A DNA stretch of 64,000 nt from Mycolicibacterium moriokaense (GTDB lineage: Bacteria > Actinomycetota > Actinomycetes > Mycobacteriales > Mycobacteriaceae). Made by a program: the position numbers and the translations under genes. The notes beneath the pieces were generated by a model. The model searched no databases. It was not told the origin of the DNA and was given only the letters and a program-made list of their open reading frames with translations. Below are positions 52,912 to 61,831 of the stretch, in pieces (the stretch's first letter is position 1; each line of letters opens with the position of its first letter). The stretch spans positions 1 to 64,000 of the forward strand of contig NZ_QQBJ01000030.1 in NCBI RefSeq assembly GCF_003347205.1, in the 5' to 3' direction.

Positions 52912-54105
52912 TTACACGAACGCGCTCAACCCCGTCAACGACCGCCCGACGATCAGAGTGTTCATCTCCCGGGTGCCCTCATAGGAGTAGATGGCCTCCG
53001 CGTCGGCGACGAACCGGCCGACGTTGTGCTCGAGCAGGATTCCGTTGCCGCCCATCAATTCTCGGGCCCACCCCACGGTCTCACGCATTCGCGTCGTGCA
53101 GAACGCCTTGGCAAGGGAGGAGTGCCGGTCCTCGGCGACGCCCTGGTCCTGCAGCTGTGACAGCCGCGTACACATGCCCCACGACGACGTGACATTGCCC
53201 AGCATCTTCACCAGCAGGTCCTGGATCAGCTGGAACCCGCCGATCGGCTTGCCGAACTGCTCGCGGGTGCGGGCATAGGCCAGCGCGTTCTCGTAGGCGC
53301 CGCGCGCGCAGCCCACCGCCATCCACGCCACGCCCGCGCGGGTCATCCGCAACACCTCGGCGGTGTCGGCGAACGAGTTCGCCCGCTGCAGCCGATCGCT
53401 TTCGGAGACCCGGACGCCGTCGAGCGTGATCAGCCCGTTCTGCACGATGCGCAGCGCAAACTTGTGCTGCTGCTTCTCGACGGTGAATCCGGGCAGGCGG
53501 TTGTCGACGACGAAGCCCTTCACCTGGTTGTCGGCGACGTCGCGCGCCCAGATCACCGTCAGGTCGCCGAAGGGGGCGTTGCCGATCCACTTCTTGTGCC
53601 CGTTGAGGATCCATTCGTCGCCGACGCGCTGCGCCGTGGTCTGCAGTCCACGGGACGCGCCGGAGCCGACCTCCGGTTCGGTCAGGCCGAACGAGCCGAT
53701 CTGCTCGTAGCGCGCCATCGCCGGCAGGTACCGGGCCCGTTGTTCGTCGGAGCCGCACAGCTGGATCGAGCCCATCGCGAGCCCGCTGTGCACCCCGTTG
53801 AACGTCGCGATCGAGCAGTCGGTGCGGGCCAGTTCCATCGCGATCATGCCGTCGAGCAGGAAACTGCCACCCGCGCAACCGGGCGCCTCATACGGCAGCC
53901 CGCCGATGCCCAGCGCCGCGATACCCGGCAGCACCTCGAACGGGAAGGTCGCCTTCGACCAGTGCTCCAGCAGCAGCGGTTGCACGTCGGTCGTCATGAA
54001 CTGGCGGACCCGGTGCAGGACCGCGCGCTCGTCGTCGGTCAGCAGGTGTTCGTAGGCGTAGAAGTCGGCGGTGTCGACCGTCGGCGCCTGCTCGGTGGTG
54101 GTCAT
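52912..54105 (-). CDS. Acyl-CoA dehydrogenase (glutaryl-CoA dehydrogenase-like)
   Basis: 397 aa from ATG 54105, overlapping the depolymerase stop (ATGA). FAD-dependent oxidation of an acyl-CoA. The mid-domain has IGSFGLTEPEVGSGASRGLQT and the FAD site has KKWIGNAPFGDLTVIWAR. The catalytic Glu is in IYSYEGTREMNTLIVGRSLTG at the C-terminus. The sequence is nearer GCDH/ACAD-short than long-chain forms. It is linked to the PHA synthase and depolymerase, so a role in degrading the hydroxyacyl-CoA released from PHA, or a parallel branch, is likely. Confidence 0.9.
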   Translation of the reverse strand: MTTTEQAPTVDTADFYAYEHLLTDDERAVLHRVRQFMTTDVQPLLLEHWSKATFPFEVLPGIAALGIGGLPYEAPGCAGGSFLLDGMIAMELARTDCSIATFNGVHSGLAMGSIQLCGSDEQRARYLPAMARYEQIGSFGLTEPEVGSGASRGLQTTAQRVGDEWILNGHKKWIGNAPFGDLTVIWARDVADNQVKGFVVDNRLPGFTVEKQQHKFALRIVQNGLITLDGVRVSESDRLQRANSFADTAEVLRMTRAGVAWMAVGCARGAYENALAYARTREQFGKPIGGFQLIQDLLVKMLGNVTSSWGMCTRLSQLQDQGVAEDRHSSLAKAFCTTRMRETVGWARELMGGNGILLEHNVGRFVADAEAIYSYEGTREMNTLIVGRSLTGLSAFV

Positions 54106-54908
54106 GGGCGCTCTCCAGGCGTGTGTAGGAAGGTATCGATCACCGGCGCCAGTTCGCCGGCGTTGGTGACCATGTCGATGTGGCCGCCGCCGTGCAGATG
54201 CAACTCGGCATGCGGTATCAGGCGGGTCAGGATGCGCGCGTTGACGATCGGGATGATCGGGTCGTCGGTTCCGGCGACCACCAGCGTGGGCTGCCGGATC
54301 GCGGGCAGGGCGGGCAGGCTGGTCCACACCGACCCGGCCAGAAGTTGGTGTAGATAGCCGACCTTCGAGCCCGCGTGCAGTTGCTTCTCGAAGATGACGG
54401 CGACGTCGGCGGCGTGATCGCGCGCCGTGCCTCCGTACAGGTCCCCGGCGATCGACGCGGCATACGACGGGTCGCGAAACCTGCGCGGCGTCAGCATCTT
54501 CGCCAGCACGCGGGGGTGGGCAGGCACCATCAACGCCCCGGTTCCGGTGGCGACCAGCACCAGTCGGCGGCACCGCCGCGGGTTACCGAACGCGAACTGC
54601 TGTGCCAGCGCGCCGCCCCACGACAAGCCCAGGATGTCGACGACGTCGACGCCGATCTTGGTCAGCACCCGGCCGAGAACCCATGACAGGTAGGGAAACC
54701 CGTACGGCAGCACCGATGCCGGCGACTCGCCGGTGCCCGGCACGTCGAACCTGATGACGGTGGTCTGCGGGTCCAGCGCGGCGACGAACGGGTCGAGCAC
54801 CTCCAGGGCCGCGCCGATCCCGTTGCACACCACCAGCGGGACGCCGCTGCCGTGCCGGATGTCGACACGGATGCGTTGACCTCCGGCGGCGACATACGTC
54901 TGCGTCAT
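54102..54908 (-). CDS. phaZ: Alpha/beta hydrolase, probable intracellular PHA depolymerase
   Basis: 268 aa from ATG 54908. Features shared with medium-chain PHA depolymerases are NGIGAALEVLDPFVAALDP, RFDVPGTGESPAS, and the nucleophile Ser in ILGLSWGGALAQQFAFGNP. The PTLVVAGTDDPIIP acid region and a GGGHIDM His region follow. It would release hydroxyacyl units from stored polyhydroxyalkanoate. ATGA overlap with the acyl-CoA dehydrogenase; 8 bp after phaC. Confidence 0.87.
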   Translation of the reverse strand: MTQTYVAAGGQRIRVDIRHGSGVPLVVCNGIGAALEVLDPFVAALDPQTTVIRFDVPGTGESPASVLPYGFPYLSWVLGRVLTKIGVDVVDILGLSWGGALAQQFAFGNPRRCRRLVLVATGTGALMVPAHPRVLAKMLTPRRFRDPSYAASIAGDLYGGTARDHAADVAVIFEKQLHAGSKVGYLHQLLAGSVWTSLPALPAIRQPTLVVAGTDDPIIPIVNARILTRLIPHAELHLHGGGHIDMVTNAGELAPVIDTFLHTPGERP

Positions 54909-54916
54909 CACTGCGC

Positions 54917-56623
54917 TCACTTCTCGTGAACGTAGGTGCCGGGCGCCGGGGCCAGCGGTGGGAACCCCTCGCCACCAAGCGCTTTCGGCGCGTCGATGTC
55001 CGGGCCGCTGCGGGTGGCCAGCCAGTCGACGTAGTGGGGCCACCACGAGTCCTTCGAGGCTTCCGTCTCGGCGGCCCAGTCCTGCGCCTCGCGGTCGTCG
55101 ACCGGTCCTGCCCGGAACGACGCCTTGGGGTTGCCGGGCGGGTTGACCAGCGCGGCGATGTGTCCGCTGGTCGACAGCACGTAGGTGTTGTCCTTGCTGC
55201 CGAGCAGTCGGGCACTGCGGTAGGTGGCCTGCCACGGGCAGATGTGGTCGGCCACACCGCCGATCACGTACGCGTCCGCGGTGATCTTGCCCAGATCGAT
55301 CGGCCGACCGAGCAGGCTGACCTCCCCCGGGGTGGTCAGCGAGTTGTGCAGGCCCATCAGCACCATGTCGCGGTGCAGTGCGGCCGCCATCCGGGTGGTG
55401 TCGGCGTTCCAGTACAGCACGTCGAAGGCGGCCGGGGCGCGGCCCTGGACGTAGTTGTTCACCCAGTACCGCCATACCAGGTCGGTCGGGCGCAGCCAGG
55501 CGAACATCTCGGCCATCGCGCGCCCGTCGAGGTAGCCCTTGCGCTCCGACGCGCGGATGGCCGCGTGTGCCGAACGCTCGCTCATCGCGGCGGAGGCGAA
55601 GCCGGCGCGGTCCTGGTCGAGCACCGTGACCGCCAGCGTCAAGCCGGCGACCTTGTCGCCTTCGCCGATGTCGGCCAAGTGGGCGGCGACCATCGAGGCC
55701 AGGATCCCGCCCGAGCAGGTGGCGAACAGGTGCGCGCTCTCGGTGCCCGCGATGGACCGGACCGCGTCGAGCGCCTCGATGACGGCTGACCCGTAAGCGT
55801 CAAGCCCCCAATCACGATGCCGTGCCGCGGGATTGCGCCAGGAGATGGCGAACACCTGCTGGCCCTGCGCCACGAAGTACTCGATCATGCTGCGGCCGGG
55901 TGCGATGTCCATGATGTAGAACTTGTTGATCACCGGCGGCACCAGCAGCACCGGCGTCTGTCGCACGGTCGGGGTGGTCGGCGCGTAGTGGATCAGTTCG
56001 AACATCCGGGTCTTGAGCACCACCGCACCCGTGGTGACCGCGACCGTCTCACCGACCTCGAAGGCGTCGGGCTCCACCATCGCGGGAACCCTTGGCTTGG
56101 AGGCCATGTCGCGCGCGAAGGCGCGCAGGCCGCGCAGCATCGACTGGCCGCCGGTGTCGATCAACGCCTTCCAGCCCAACGGGCTCAGCAGCGGGTTGTT
56201 GCTCGGCGACATGCCCTCGAGGATGTTGTCCAGGACGAAGCGCATCTTGTCGCGGTCACGCCAGTCCAGGTCGGCGGCGGCGAACAGCTGCTCGGCGGTG
56301 TCGGATGCCGCCAGATACGTCTGCATGCTGCGCTTCATCAGCGGATTGCCCTGCCACGCAGGGTCGGCGAAGCGCTTGTCGGCCCGGACGGGCGCGCGCT
56401 CCGAGTCGCCTGCGGCGATCGTGGCGATCTCCTTGCCCAGTGCACCGACCCGATCGGCGACGGTGCGGGGGCGGCGGGCCAGGCTTCCGCCCAGCCGGGC
56501 CCAGGACTGGTTGGGCATCATCCTGCCTGCGAAGCTGCGGGTGGAGTTGATCAGCAGCAGGTCCAGTGGTGCGGCGAGTTCGTCGAAGCGGGCATCGAAG
56601 CGGGTGTTGTCGGCCATGGTCAT
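54917..56623 (-). CDS. phaC: Poly(R)-hydroxyalkanoate synthase
   Basis: 568 aa from ATG 56623, which overlaps the fadD stop (ATGA). It polymerises (R)-hydroxyacyl-CoA into PHA. The catalytic Cys is C303 in the lipase-like box LFATCSGGILAS. Asp in GGVADHICPW and His in STSGHIAALVNPPGNP complete the triad. VPPVINKFYIMDIAPGRSM is conserved in class I/II synthases. The surrounding depolymerase, ligase and dehydrogenase make a compact PHA storage operon. Confidence 0.93.
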   Translation of the reverse strand: MTMADNTRFDARFDELAAPLDLLLINSTRSFAGRMMPNQSWARLGGSLARRPRTVADRVGALGKEIATIAAGDSERAPVRADKRFADPAWQGNPLMKRSMQTYLAASDTAEQLFAAADLDWRDRDKMRFVLDNILEGMSPSNNPLLSPLGWKALIDTGGQSMLRGLRAFARDMASKPRVPAMVEPDAFEVGETVAVTTGAVVLKTRMFELIHYAPTTPTVRQTPVLLVPPVINKFYIMDIAPGRSMIEYFVAQGQQVFAISWRNPAARHRDWGLDAYGSAVIEALDAVRSIAGTESAHLFATCSGGILASMVAAHLADIGEGDKVAGLTLAVTVLDQDRAGFASAAMSERSAHAAIRASERKGYLDGRAMAEMFAWLRPTDLVWRYWVNNYVQGRAPAAFDVLYWNADTTRMAAALHRDMVLMGLHNSLTTPGEVSLLGRPIDLGKITADAYVIGGVADHICPWQATYRSARLLGSKDNTYVLSTSGHIAALVNPPGNPKASFRAGPVDDREAQDWAAETEASKDSWWPHYVDWLATRSGPDIDAPKALGGEGFPPLAPAPGTYVHEK

Positions 56624-58134
56624 CGGGCGCTTTCTTCTGTGGTGGGGACGGTGATTTCGCGGTGCAGGATCTTGCCGGTGGGTCCTTTCGGCAGCGCGTC
56701 GACGAGCCAGACCCGGCGGGGGTACTTGTAGGCGGCGACTCGCTCTTTGACGTAGTCGCGCAGGTCTTCTGGGGTCGCGTACGCGCCGTCCTTCAGTGCG
56801 ACGGCGGCGCCGATCTCTTCCCCGAGGGTGTCGTGCGGGATGCCGATGACGGCGGCCTCCGCGATCGCGGGATGTTCGTAGAGGACTTCCTCGATCTCGC
56901 GGGGGTAGACGTTCAGACCGCCGCGGATGATCATCTGCTTCTTGCGGTCGACGATGTAGTAGTTGCCGTCGTCGTCCACGGTGCCGATGTCGCCGGTGCC
57001 GAACCAGCCGTCGGGCGAGATGGCCGCGGCGGTCGCGTCGGGCAGGTTCCAGTAGCCCTTCATCACGTTGTGGCCGCGGACCTGGATCTCGCCGCGCTCG
57101 CCGGCGGGCAGTTCGACGCCCTGATCGTCGACCACCCGCATCTGCACGCCCTCGATCGGCGTTCCGATTGACCCGCGTTTACGGGGTTGACCGGGGTGGT
57201 TGAAGCAGGCCACCGGGGAGGTCTCGGACAGGCCGTAGCCCTCGAGGATCTCGCAGCCGAACGTCTCCTCGAAGTCCGTCAGCACCTGCACGGGCAGCGC
57301 GGCACCGCCGGAGACACAGGTCCGCAGCGACGCCGTCGTCGACGCGGGGAAGTCCTGCGCCACCGACAGCAGCGCCGAATACATGGTGGGCACGCCCTCG
57401 AAGACGGTGACTCCGTCGCGCTCGATGACACCCATGGCGGTTCGGGGATCGAACCGCGGGATGAGCGCCAGCGTGGCTCCGACCGAGACCGCCGCGTTCA
57501 GACCGCAGGTCAGCCCGAACACGTGGAACAGCGGCAGGGCGCCCATCACGACGTCGTCGCTGCCGATCTCGAGCAGGGTGCGCACCGAGACTTCGGCGTT
57601 GCGGCGCAGCCCGCCGTGCGTCAGTTCGGCGCCCTTCGGATGGCCGGTGGTGCCCGACGTGTGCAGCACCACCGCGGTGTCGGTGTCCGCCCGTCGTACG
57701 GGTTCCTGCTGCTCAGGCAGGTCGGCGATCAACTCCGCCAGCAGGACGTCGTCGACCAGCCACACGCTCGCGCCCGCGGCCTCGGCGCCCGCGGCGGCGT
57801 CGTCGCCGAAAGCCGGTGTCGCGAACAGCGTTTTGGCGCTGGTGTTCGACAGGTAGAACTCGATCTCGCGGGCCTTCAGCAGAGGGTTCATCGGCACCGC
57901 GATGGCGCCGCGGCGCATGATCCCGTAGAAGACGACGGCGAAGGCGGGGCTGTTGGGCAGCATGATGCCCACGCGGTCGCCCGGTTCGACGCCGAGGCGC
58001 TCGAGGAAGGTCGCCAGCCGGGCGGCGGCGCGGTCGAACTCGGCGTAGGTGAGGGCGAGGTCGCCGCAGCGCAGCGCGACGGCCGACGGGTGCTCATCGG
58101 CGGCGGCGACGAGGTTCTGGCTGAGATTGGTCAT
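56620..58134 (-). CDS. Acyl-CoA synthetase (FadD/long-chain fatty-acid-CoA ligase family)
   Basis: 504 aa, ANL superfamily. It activates a carboxylic acid with ATP and CoA. The P-loop-like motif is LHTSGTTGHPKGAELTHGG (about residues 158-176), A5 is EGYGLSETSPV, A7 is GWFGTGDIG, and A10 is PKGPTGKILHREI. First gene of the phaC-phaZ-acyl-CoA dehydrogenase run. It probably feeds acyl-CoA to PHA synthesis or reactivates hydroxyacids released by PhaZ. Substrate chain length is not readable. Confidence 0.9.
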   Translation of the reverse strand: MTNLSQNLVAAADEHPSAVALRCGDLALTYAEFDRAAARLATFLERLGVEPGDRVGIMLPNSPAFAVVFYGIMRRGAIAVPMNPLLKAREIEFYLSNTSAKTLFATPAFGDDAAAGAEAAGASVWLVDDVLLAELIADLPEQQEPVRRADTDTAVVLHTSGTTGHPKGAELTHGGLRRNAEVSVRTLLEIGSDDVVMGALPLFHVFGLTCGLNAAVSVGATLALIPRFDPRTAMGVIERDGVTVFEGVPTMYSALLSVAQDFPASTTASLRTCVSGGAALPVQVLTDFEETFGCEILEGYGLSETSPVACFNHPGQPRKRGSIGTPIEGVQMRVVDDQGVELPAGERGEIQVRGHNVMKGYWNLPDATAAAISPDGWFGTGDIGTVDDDGNYYIVDRKKQMIIRGGLNVYPREIEEVLYEHPAIAEAAVIGIPHDTLGEEIGAAVALKDGAYATPEDLRDYVKERVAAYKYPRRVWLVDALPKGPTGKILHREITVPTTEESAR

Positions 58135-58245
58135 GTCTCAAGAGTGATTTGCGCCGGTGGCGATGGCGATGGTCGCGGGAACAACGTCGGGGCCGTTGTG
58201 GTGTGGACGCTCACACCGCCGATGTCGAGGACATATCGTGTTCGC

Positions 58246-59430
58246 ATGGGTGCGGCGCCCGACCCGCGAATCGTTCGGCTGAGCAAGACACTGCTGACCC
58301 GTGTCGACGACCTGGCCGCCGCCATGGCCGAGGTCATCCGCCGCGACGTCGCCTTTTACGCGTCCAACCCCGGGCTGGTCGACGTCGACGAACTGCGGCG
58401 CAGTTGCGTGGCGAACATGGCGTATGTGTTCGATTCCATGGCCGGGCTGACCGACGCCGACGTGTCGGTGGCGGCGGACACCGGCGCCCTGCGGGCGCGA
58501 GCCGGGGTGCCGTTGGCGGCGGTGATGGCCGCCTACCGGGTGGGCTTCCGCTACATGTGGGAGGCGGCGCTCGCACAGGCCAGGGAGCTGGACATCTCGA
58601 CGGACGCCATCCTCGACGCGACATCGCAGATCGTGGTCTCGCAGGACAATTTCACACAGGCGATGGCGGGGGCGTACCGAGACGAGCTGACACACCAGAT
58701 CCTCAATCGGGAAGAGGAGCGCTCAGCCCTTGTGGAGGCGATCCTGTTCGGGCGCATCACCGACACGCAGAACCTGTGGGATGCCGCCGACATTCTGCGC
58801 CTTCCCGCGGCCGGGCCGTATGTCGTTGTGGCAGCCGAGGTTCCGAGTATCGGTCGGCCGGGCCTGCCCGACATCGGGAACAAGCTCGACACACGCGACA
58901 TCCGGTCGGCGTGGCGACTGCTGCCCGACCTCCAGGTCGGGATCGTCTACCTGCGCGGTTCGGCGGCGCACGACGAGCTGATCGACGTGTTGCGCAATGC
59001 GGCGTCGTCGCGCGTGGGGGTCAGCCCGCCGTTCGACGATCTGACCGAAACCGGCGACGGGCTGCGCTACGCCCGGCTGGCGATCGCCGGTAGGGCCGCC
59101 GACAACCAACTGGTGCGCATCTTCGACGCGTCGCCCCTGGCGGTGGCGGCGGTCTCGGCGCCCGACGTCATGCAGCGCATCGGGCGGGGTCTGCTCGGAC
59201 CCCTCGACGACCTGCCCGCCGACGAACGCGCGATCCTGGTGGAGACGTTCGAGGCGTGGCTGGACGCGGGCGGCTCGGCCAACGACACCGCGAAGGCGAT
59301 CTTCGTGCACCCCAACACGGTGCGGCATCGGCTGCACCGCATCGAGGAGCGCACCGGAAAATCGTTGTCACGCCCCCGCGACGTCGCAGAGCTCTGCCTG
59401 GCGTTCGAGGTCGACCGCAGGTTGCTGTGA
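58246..59430 (+). CDS. PucR/CdaR-type transcriptional regulator
   Basis: 394 aa from ATG 58246. A long N-terminal helical sensor (residues 1-165) is followed by a GGDEF-like CdaR domain (about 170-290). The C-terminal PucR HTH is AGGSANDTAKAIFVHPNTVRHRLHRIEERTG. It is divergent from fadD-phaC-phaZ with 111 bp between starts, so it is the likely regulator of the PHA operon. The ligand is unknown. Its 3' end overlaps the convergent acetyltransferase-like gene by 63 bp. Confidence 0.88.
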   Translation: MGAAPDPRIVRLSKTLLTRVDDLAAAMAEVIRRDVAFYASNPGLVDVDELRRSCVANMAYVFDSMAGLTDADVSVAADTGALRARAGVPLAAVMAAYRVGFRYMWEAALAQARELDISTDAILDATSQIVVSQDNFTQAMAGAYRDELTHQILNREEERSALVEAILFGRITDTQNLWDAADILRLPAAGPYVVVAAEVPSIGRPGLPDIGNKLDTRDIRSAWRLLPDLQVGIVYLRGSAAHDELIDVLRNAASSRVGVSPPFDDLTETGDGLRYARLAIAGRAADNQLVRIFDASPLAVAAVSAPDVMQRIGRGLLGPLDDLPADERAILVETFEAWLDAGGSANDTAKAIFVHPNTVRHRLHRIEERTGKSLSRPRDVAELCLAFEVDRRLL

Positions 59431-60159
59431 TCGCGGCGAATCCTTGCGAAGCTGCCGACCGAGCAGCCGGATGAGGTTCGGCGCGTCCAGCAGGCATATC
59501 GCGAGCAACCCGTCGCCGCGGCCGTAGCCGGGGTTGCGGTGCAGGTAGTAGGCGATGTCGGGGTCTTGGCGGTCGGCCTCTGACACCAGCGCCTCGTGCG
59601 CTTTGATGCGGCGCACCTGCTTGCGCACGGTGCCGCGGGTCTCGTCGAAACTGTCCCCGTAGTACGCCGCGCCGAGCGTGGCGAGCACCTCGCGCACCTC
59701 GTCCGGGGTCGCACACGTCCGCGACGGGTAGTAGTCGCGCAGATTGCGCGCCATCGCGAGATAGGGCCGAAAGGTGAGGCAGTCGGCCCAGAAGTAGACG
59801 CGGCGGATCCGCGGCGAGAGGAAGGGCGCCAGCATCCGCCGCACGACGACGCGCTGGATCAGGCCCGTCGACCGCCACTGCGGCTTGACGTACGTCAGCC
59901 CCATGTAGAAGGTGGCCACCCGCCGGCCGGAGCGCAGCCGCACCTCGCGGTGCCGCAGGCCGCAGAACCCGATCACGGTGCCAGCGCGGCGCAGCGTGAA
60001 CAGCGCGATCTCATCCAGGGTGGCGAGCTTGTCCCGGAACTCCGCCAGATCCATGTGGTGGTGCGGTTGATACAGCGTCCACATCCGGGCCAGCGTCACC
60101 TCGTCGAGGGCGTGAGCAGGCCGGATCGACACCGAGGTGCGAGCAATGGCACGCAGCAT
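59368..60159 (-). CDS. GNAT-like acetyltransferase domain protein
   Basis: 263 aa from ATG 60159. The N-terminal 170 residues have a GNAT-like pattern: RPAHALDEVTLARMWTLY, VIGFCGLRHREVRL, GLTYVKPQWRSTGLIQRVV (the CoA-binding R-x-x-G-x-G/A region is degenerate). The C-terminal 90 residues include YLHRNPGYGRGDGLLAICLLD and are unassigned. Substrate unknown. It converges with and overlaps the PucR gene, so its last 20 codons are constrained by that gene. Confidence 0.6.
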   Translation of the reverse strand: MLRAIARTSVSIRPAHALDEVTLARMWTLYQPHHHMDLAEFRDKLATLDEIALFTLRRAGTVIGFCGLRHREVRLRSGRRVATFYMGLTYVKPQWRSTGLIQRVVVRRMLAPFLSPRIRRVYFWADCLTFRPYLAMARNLRDYYPSRTCATPDEVREVLATLGAAYYGDSFDETRGTVRKQVRRIKAHEALVSEADRQDPDIAYYLHRNPGYGRGDGLLAICLLDAPNLIRLLGRQLRKDSPRSQQPAVDLERQAELCDVAGA

Positions 60160-60358
60160 GACGACTCCTTTGATCAGGTGCGGCGCGTAATTTCGCCGTC
60201 TGAATTCAGGTTCGCGCGCGGGCGTGACGCCCAGAGGAGACGAACGTGAGAGCGCGCTCATGAATATCCGTGCAATCACGCCCACAACCGACCCGCCCAG
60301 CTGCGATGATGGCGCTTGCGCAACCAACGTCCGGTCGGCTGGAATCCGGGAGGCGCAG

Positions 60359-61831
60359 ATGCAACCGATCCAGTCCGCCCAGCGGTCGAAGCTACGGCGG
60401 ATGCTGCCGTCGGCCGCGCGCACCCGAATCATCGGCTGGATGCTGCTGTTCCTGATGGCCGCCCTGGCGATCGCGACCTTTGCGACCTGGCGGCTTCTGG
60501 TGTCGGCCATCAACACCCGGATGGACGAGGCGTTGCGGGTGGAGGTCAAGGAGTTCGCCGAGCTGACCGGCCCCGGCGTCAATCCCGGCACCGGTGCGCC
60601 GTTCACCGGGGTCGACGAACTCATCCGCGCGGCCATGGCGTACAACATCGCCCGGCCCAACGAGGTGTTCCTCGGTTACGTCGACGGCGCGTATCTGACC
60701 AAGAGCCGGCAGCAGCCCGGCACGCCCAAGGTGCTGGCCGACGACGCGGGGTTCACCAAACAGGTCGCCTCCATCACTGAGCCCGTCGAAGGCATCTACC
60801 GCCATCCCGGCGCAGGGGAAATCCGATACCTGGCCATCCCGGTCACGCTGAAGGACAAACCCGGCCGCGGCGTCATCGTCTCCGCCTTCTTCGGCGACCG
60901 GGAACGCGCCGAAGCCGACGCGGTGGCGAGGCTGATGCTCGGCGTGGGCGCGGCCACAATCGGCGGCGCCGCCGTGGCCGCCTGGCTGATCGCCGGCCGG
61001 ATCCTGCGGCCCCTTCGCGACGTCGCCGATACTGCGCGCAGCATCACCGACACCGACCTGTCCAGGCGTATCCCCGCCCGCGGTGGGGAAGGCGACGAGC
61101 TGGGCGATCTGGTTCAGACCGTCAACGGGATGCTCGACCGCGTGGAAGCCGCGGTGGCCGCGCAGCGCCGGTTCACCGACGACGCCGGGCACGAGTTGCG
61201 GACCCCGATCACCATCGTGCGCGGTCATCTCGAGGTGCTCGACCCGACCGACCCCAACGATGTGAAGTCGACGGTCGCCCTCGTCGACGACGAACTGGAA
61301 CGGATGAATCGGATGGTGTCCGATCTGCTGCTCCTGGCCCGCGCGGAACAGCCGTCGTTCCTGCATCCGAAGCCGGTCGATGTCGGCGCACTGACCCGCG
61401 ATGTGTTCGACAAGCTGTCCGCGCTGGGGGATCGCGAACTGACCCTGGAGGCGGTGCAGGAAGCCACCGCCGTCCTCGATGCGCAGCGGATCACCCAGGC
61501 GCTGATCGCGTTGGCCGACAACGCATATCGCTACACCGGCGACGGCGACCGGATCGGCCTGGGTTCCGCGCGCAAGAACGGCTGGCTCGAGTTCTGGGTC
61601 TGCGACAGCGGGCCGGGTATCGACGAAGCCGACCGGACCCGCATCTTCGAGCGCTTCTCGCGCGGCAGCGCCGGCGGCACGCGATCCGACAGCGCCGGGC
61701 TCGGCCTGGCGATCGTGGCTGCCATCGCGGAGGCACACGGCGGCCGTGTCCGGTTGGACAGCGCCCCCGGACAAGGCGCCACCTTCACCGTCCTGATCCC
61801 CGTCAGAGGAGCATCATGGCTCGAATCCTGA
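60359..61831 (+). CDS. Two-component sensor histidine kinase
   Basis: 490 aa from ATG 60359 (GGGAGG 6-10 bp upstream). TM1 lies at about 24-46, an extracytoplasmic domain at 47-190, TM2 at 193-216 and HAMP at about 215-268. The phospho-acceptor is H278 in DDAGHELRTPIT. The ATPase domain has ALIALADNAYRY (N box), DSGPGID (G1), FERFSRG and GLGLAIV (G2). It overlaps the response regulator by 16 nt. Unusually for an OmpR-class pair, the kinase gene is first. Signal unknown. Confidence 0.93.
   Translation: MQPIQSAQRSKLRRMLPSAARTRIIGWMLLFLMAALAIATFATWRLLVSAINTRMDEALRVEVKEFAELTGPGVNPGTGAPFTGVDELIRAAMAYNIARPNEVFLGYVDGAYLTKSRQQPGTPKVLADDAGFTKQVASITEPVEGIYRHPGAGEIRYLAIPVTLKDKPGRGVIVSAFFGDRERAEADAVARLMLGVGAATIGGAAVAAWLIAGRILRPLRDVADTARSITDTDLSRRIPARGGEGDELGDLVQTVNGMLDRVEAAVAAQRRFTDDAGHELRTPITIVRGHLEVLDPTDPNDVKSTVALVDDELERMNRMVSDLLLLARAEQPSFLHPKPVDVGALTRDVFDKLSALGDRELTLEAVQEATAVLDAQRITQALIALADNAYRYTGDGDRIGLGSARKNGWLEFWVCDSGPGIDEADRTRIFERFSRGSAGGTRSDSAGLGLAIVAAIAEAHGGRVRLDSAPGQGATFTVLIPVRGASWLES

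Noticed and set aside
57187-58245. N-terminal extension of the PucR gene by 353 codons
   Set aside because: The open frame runs antisense through the acyl-CoA ligase gene; the PucR N-terminus and a divergent promoter gap place the start at 58246.
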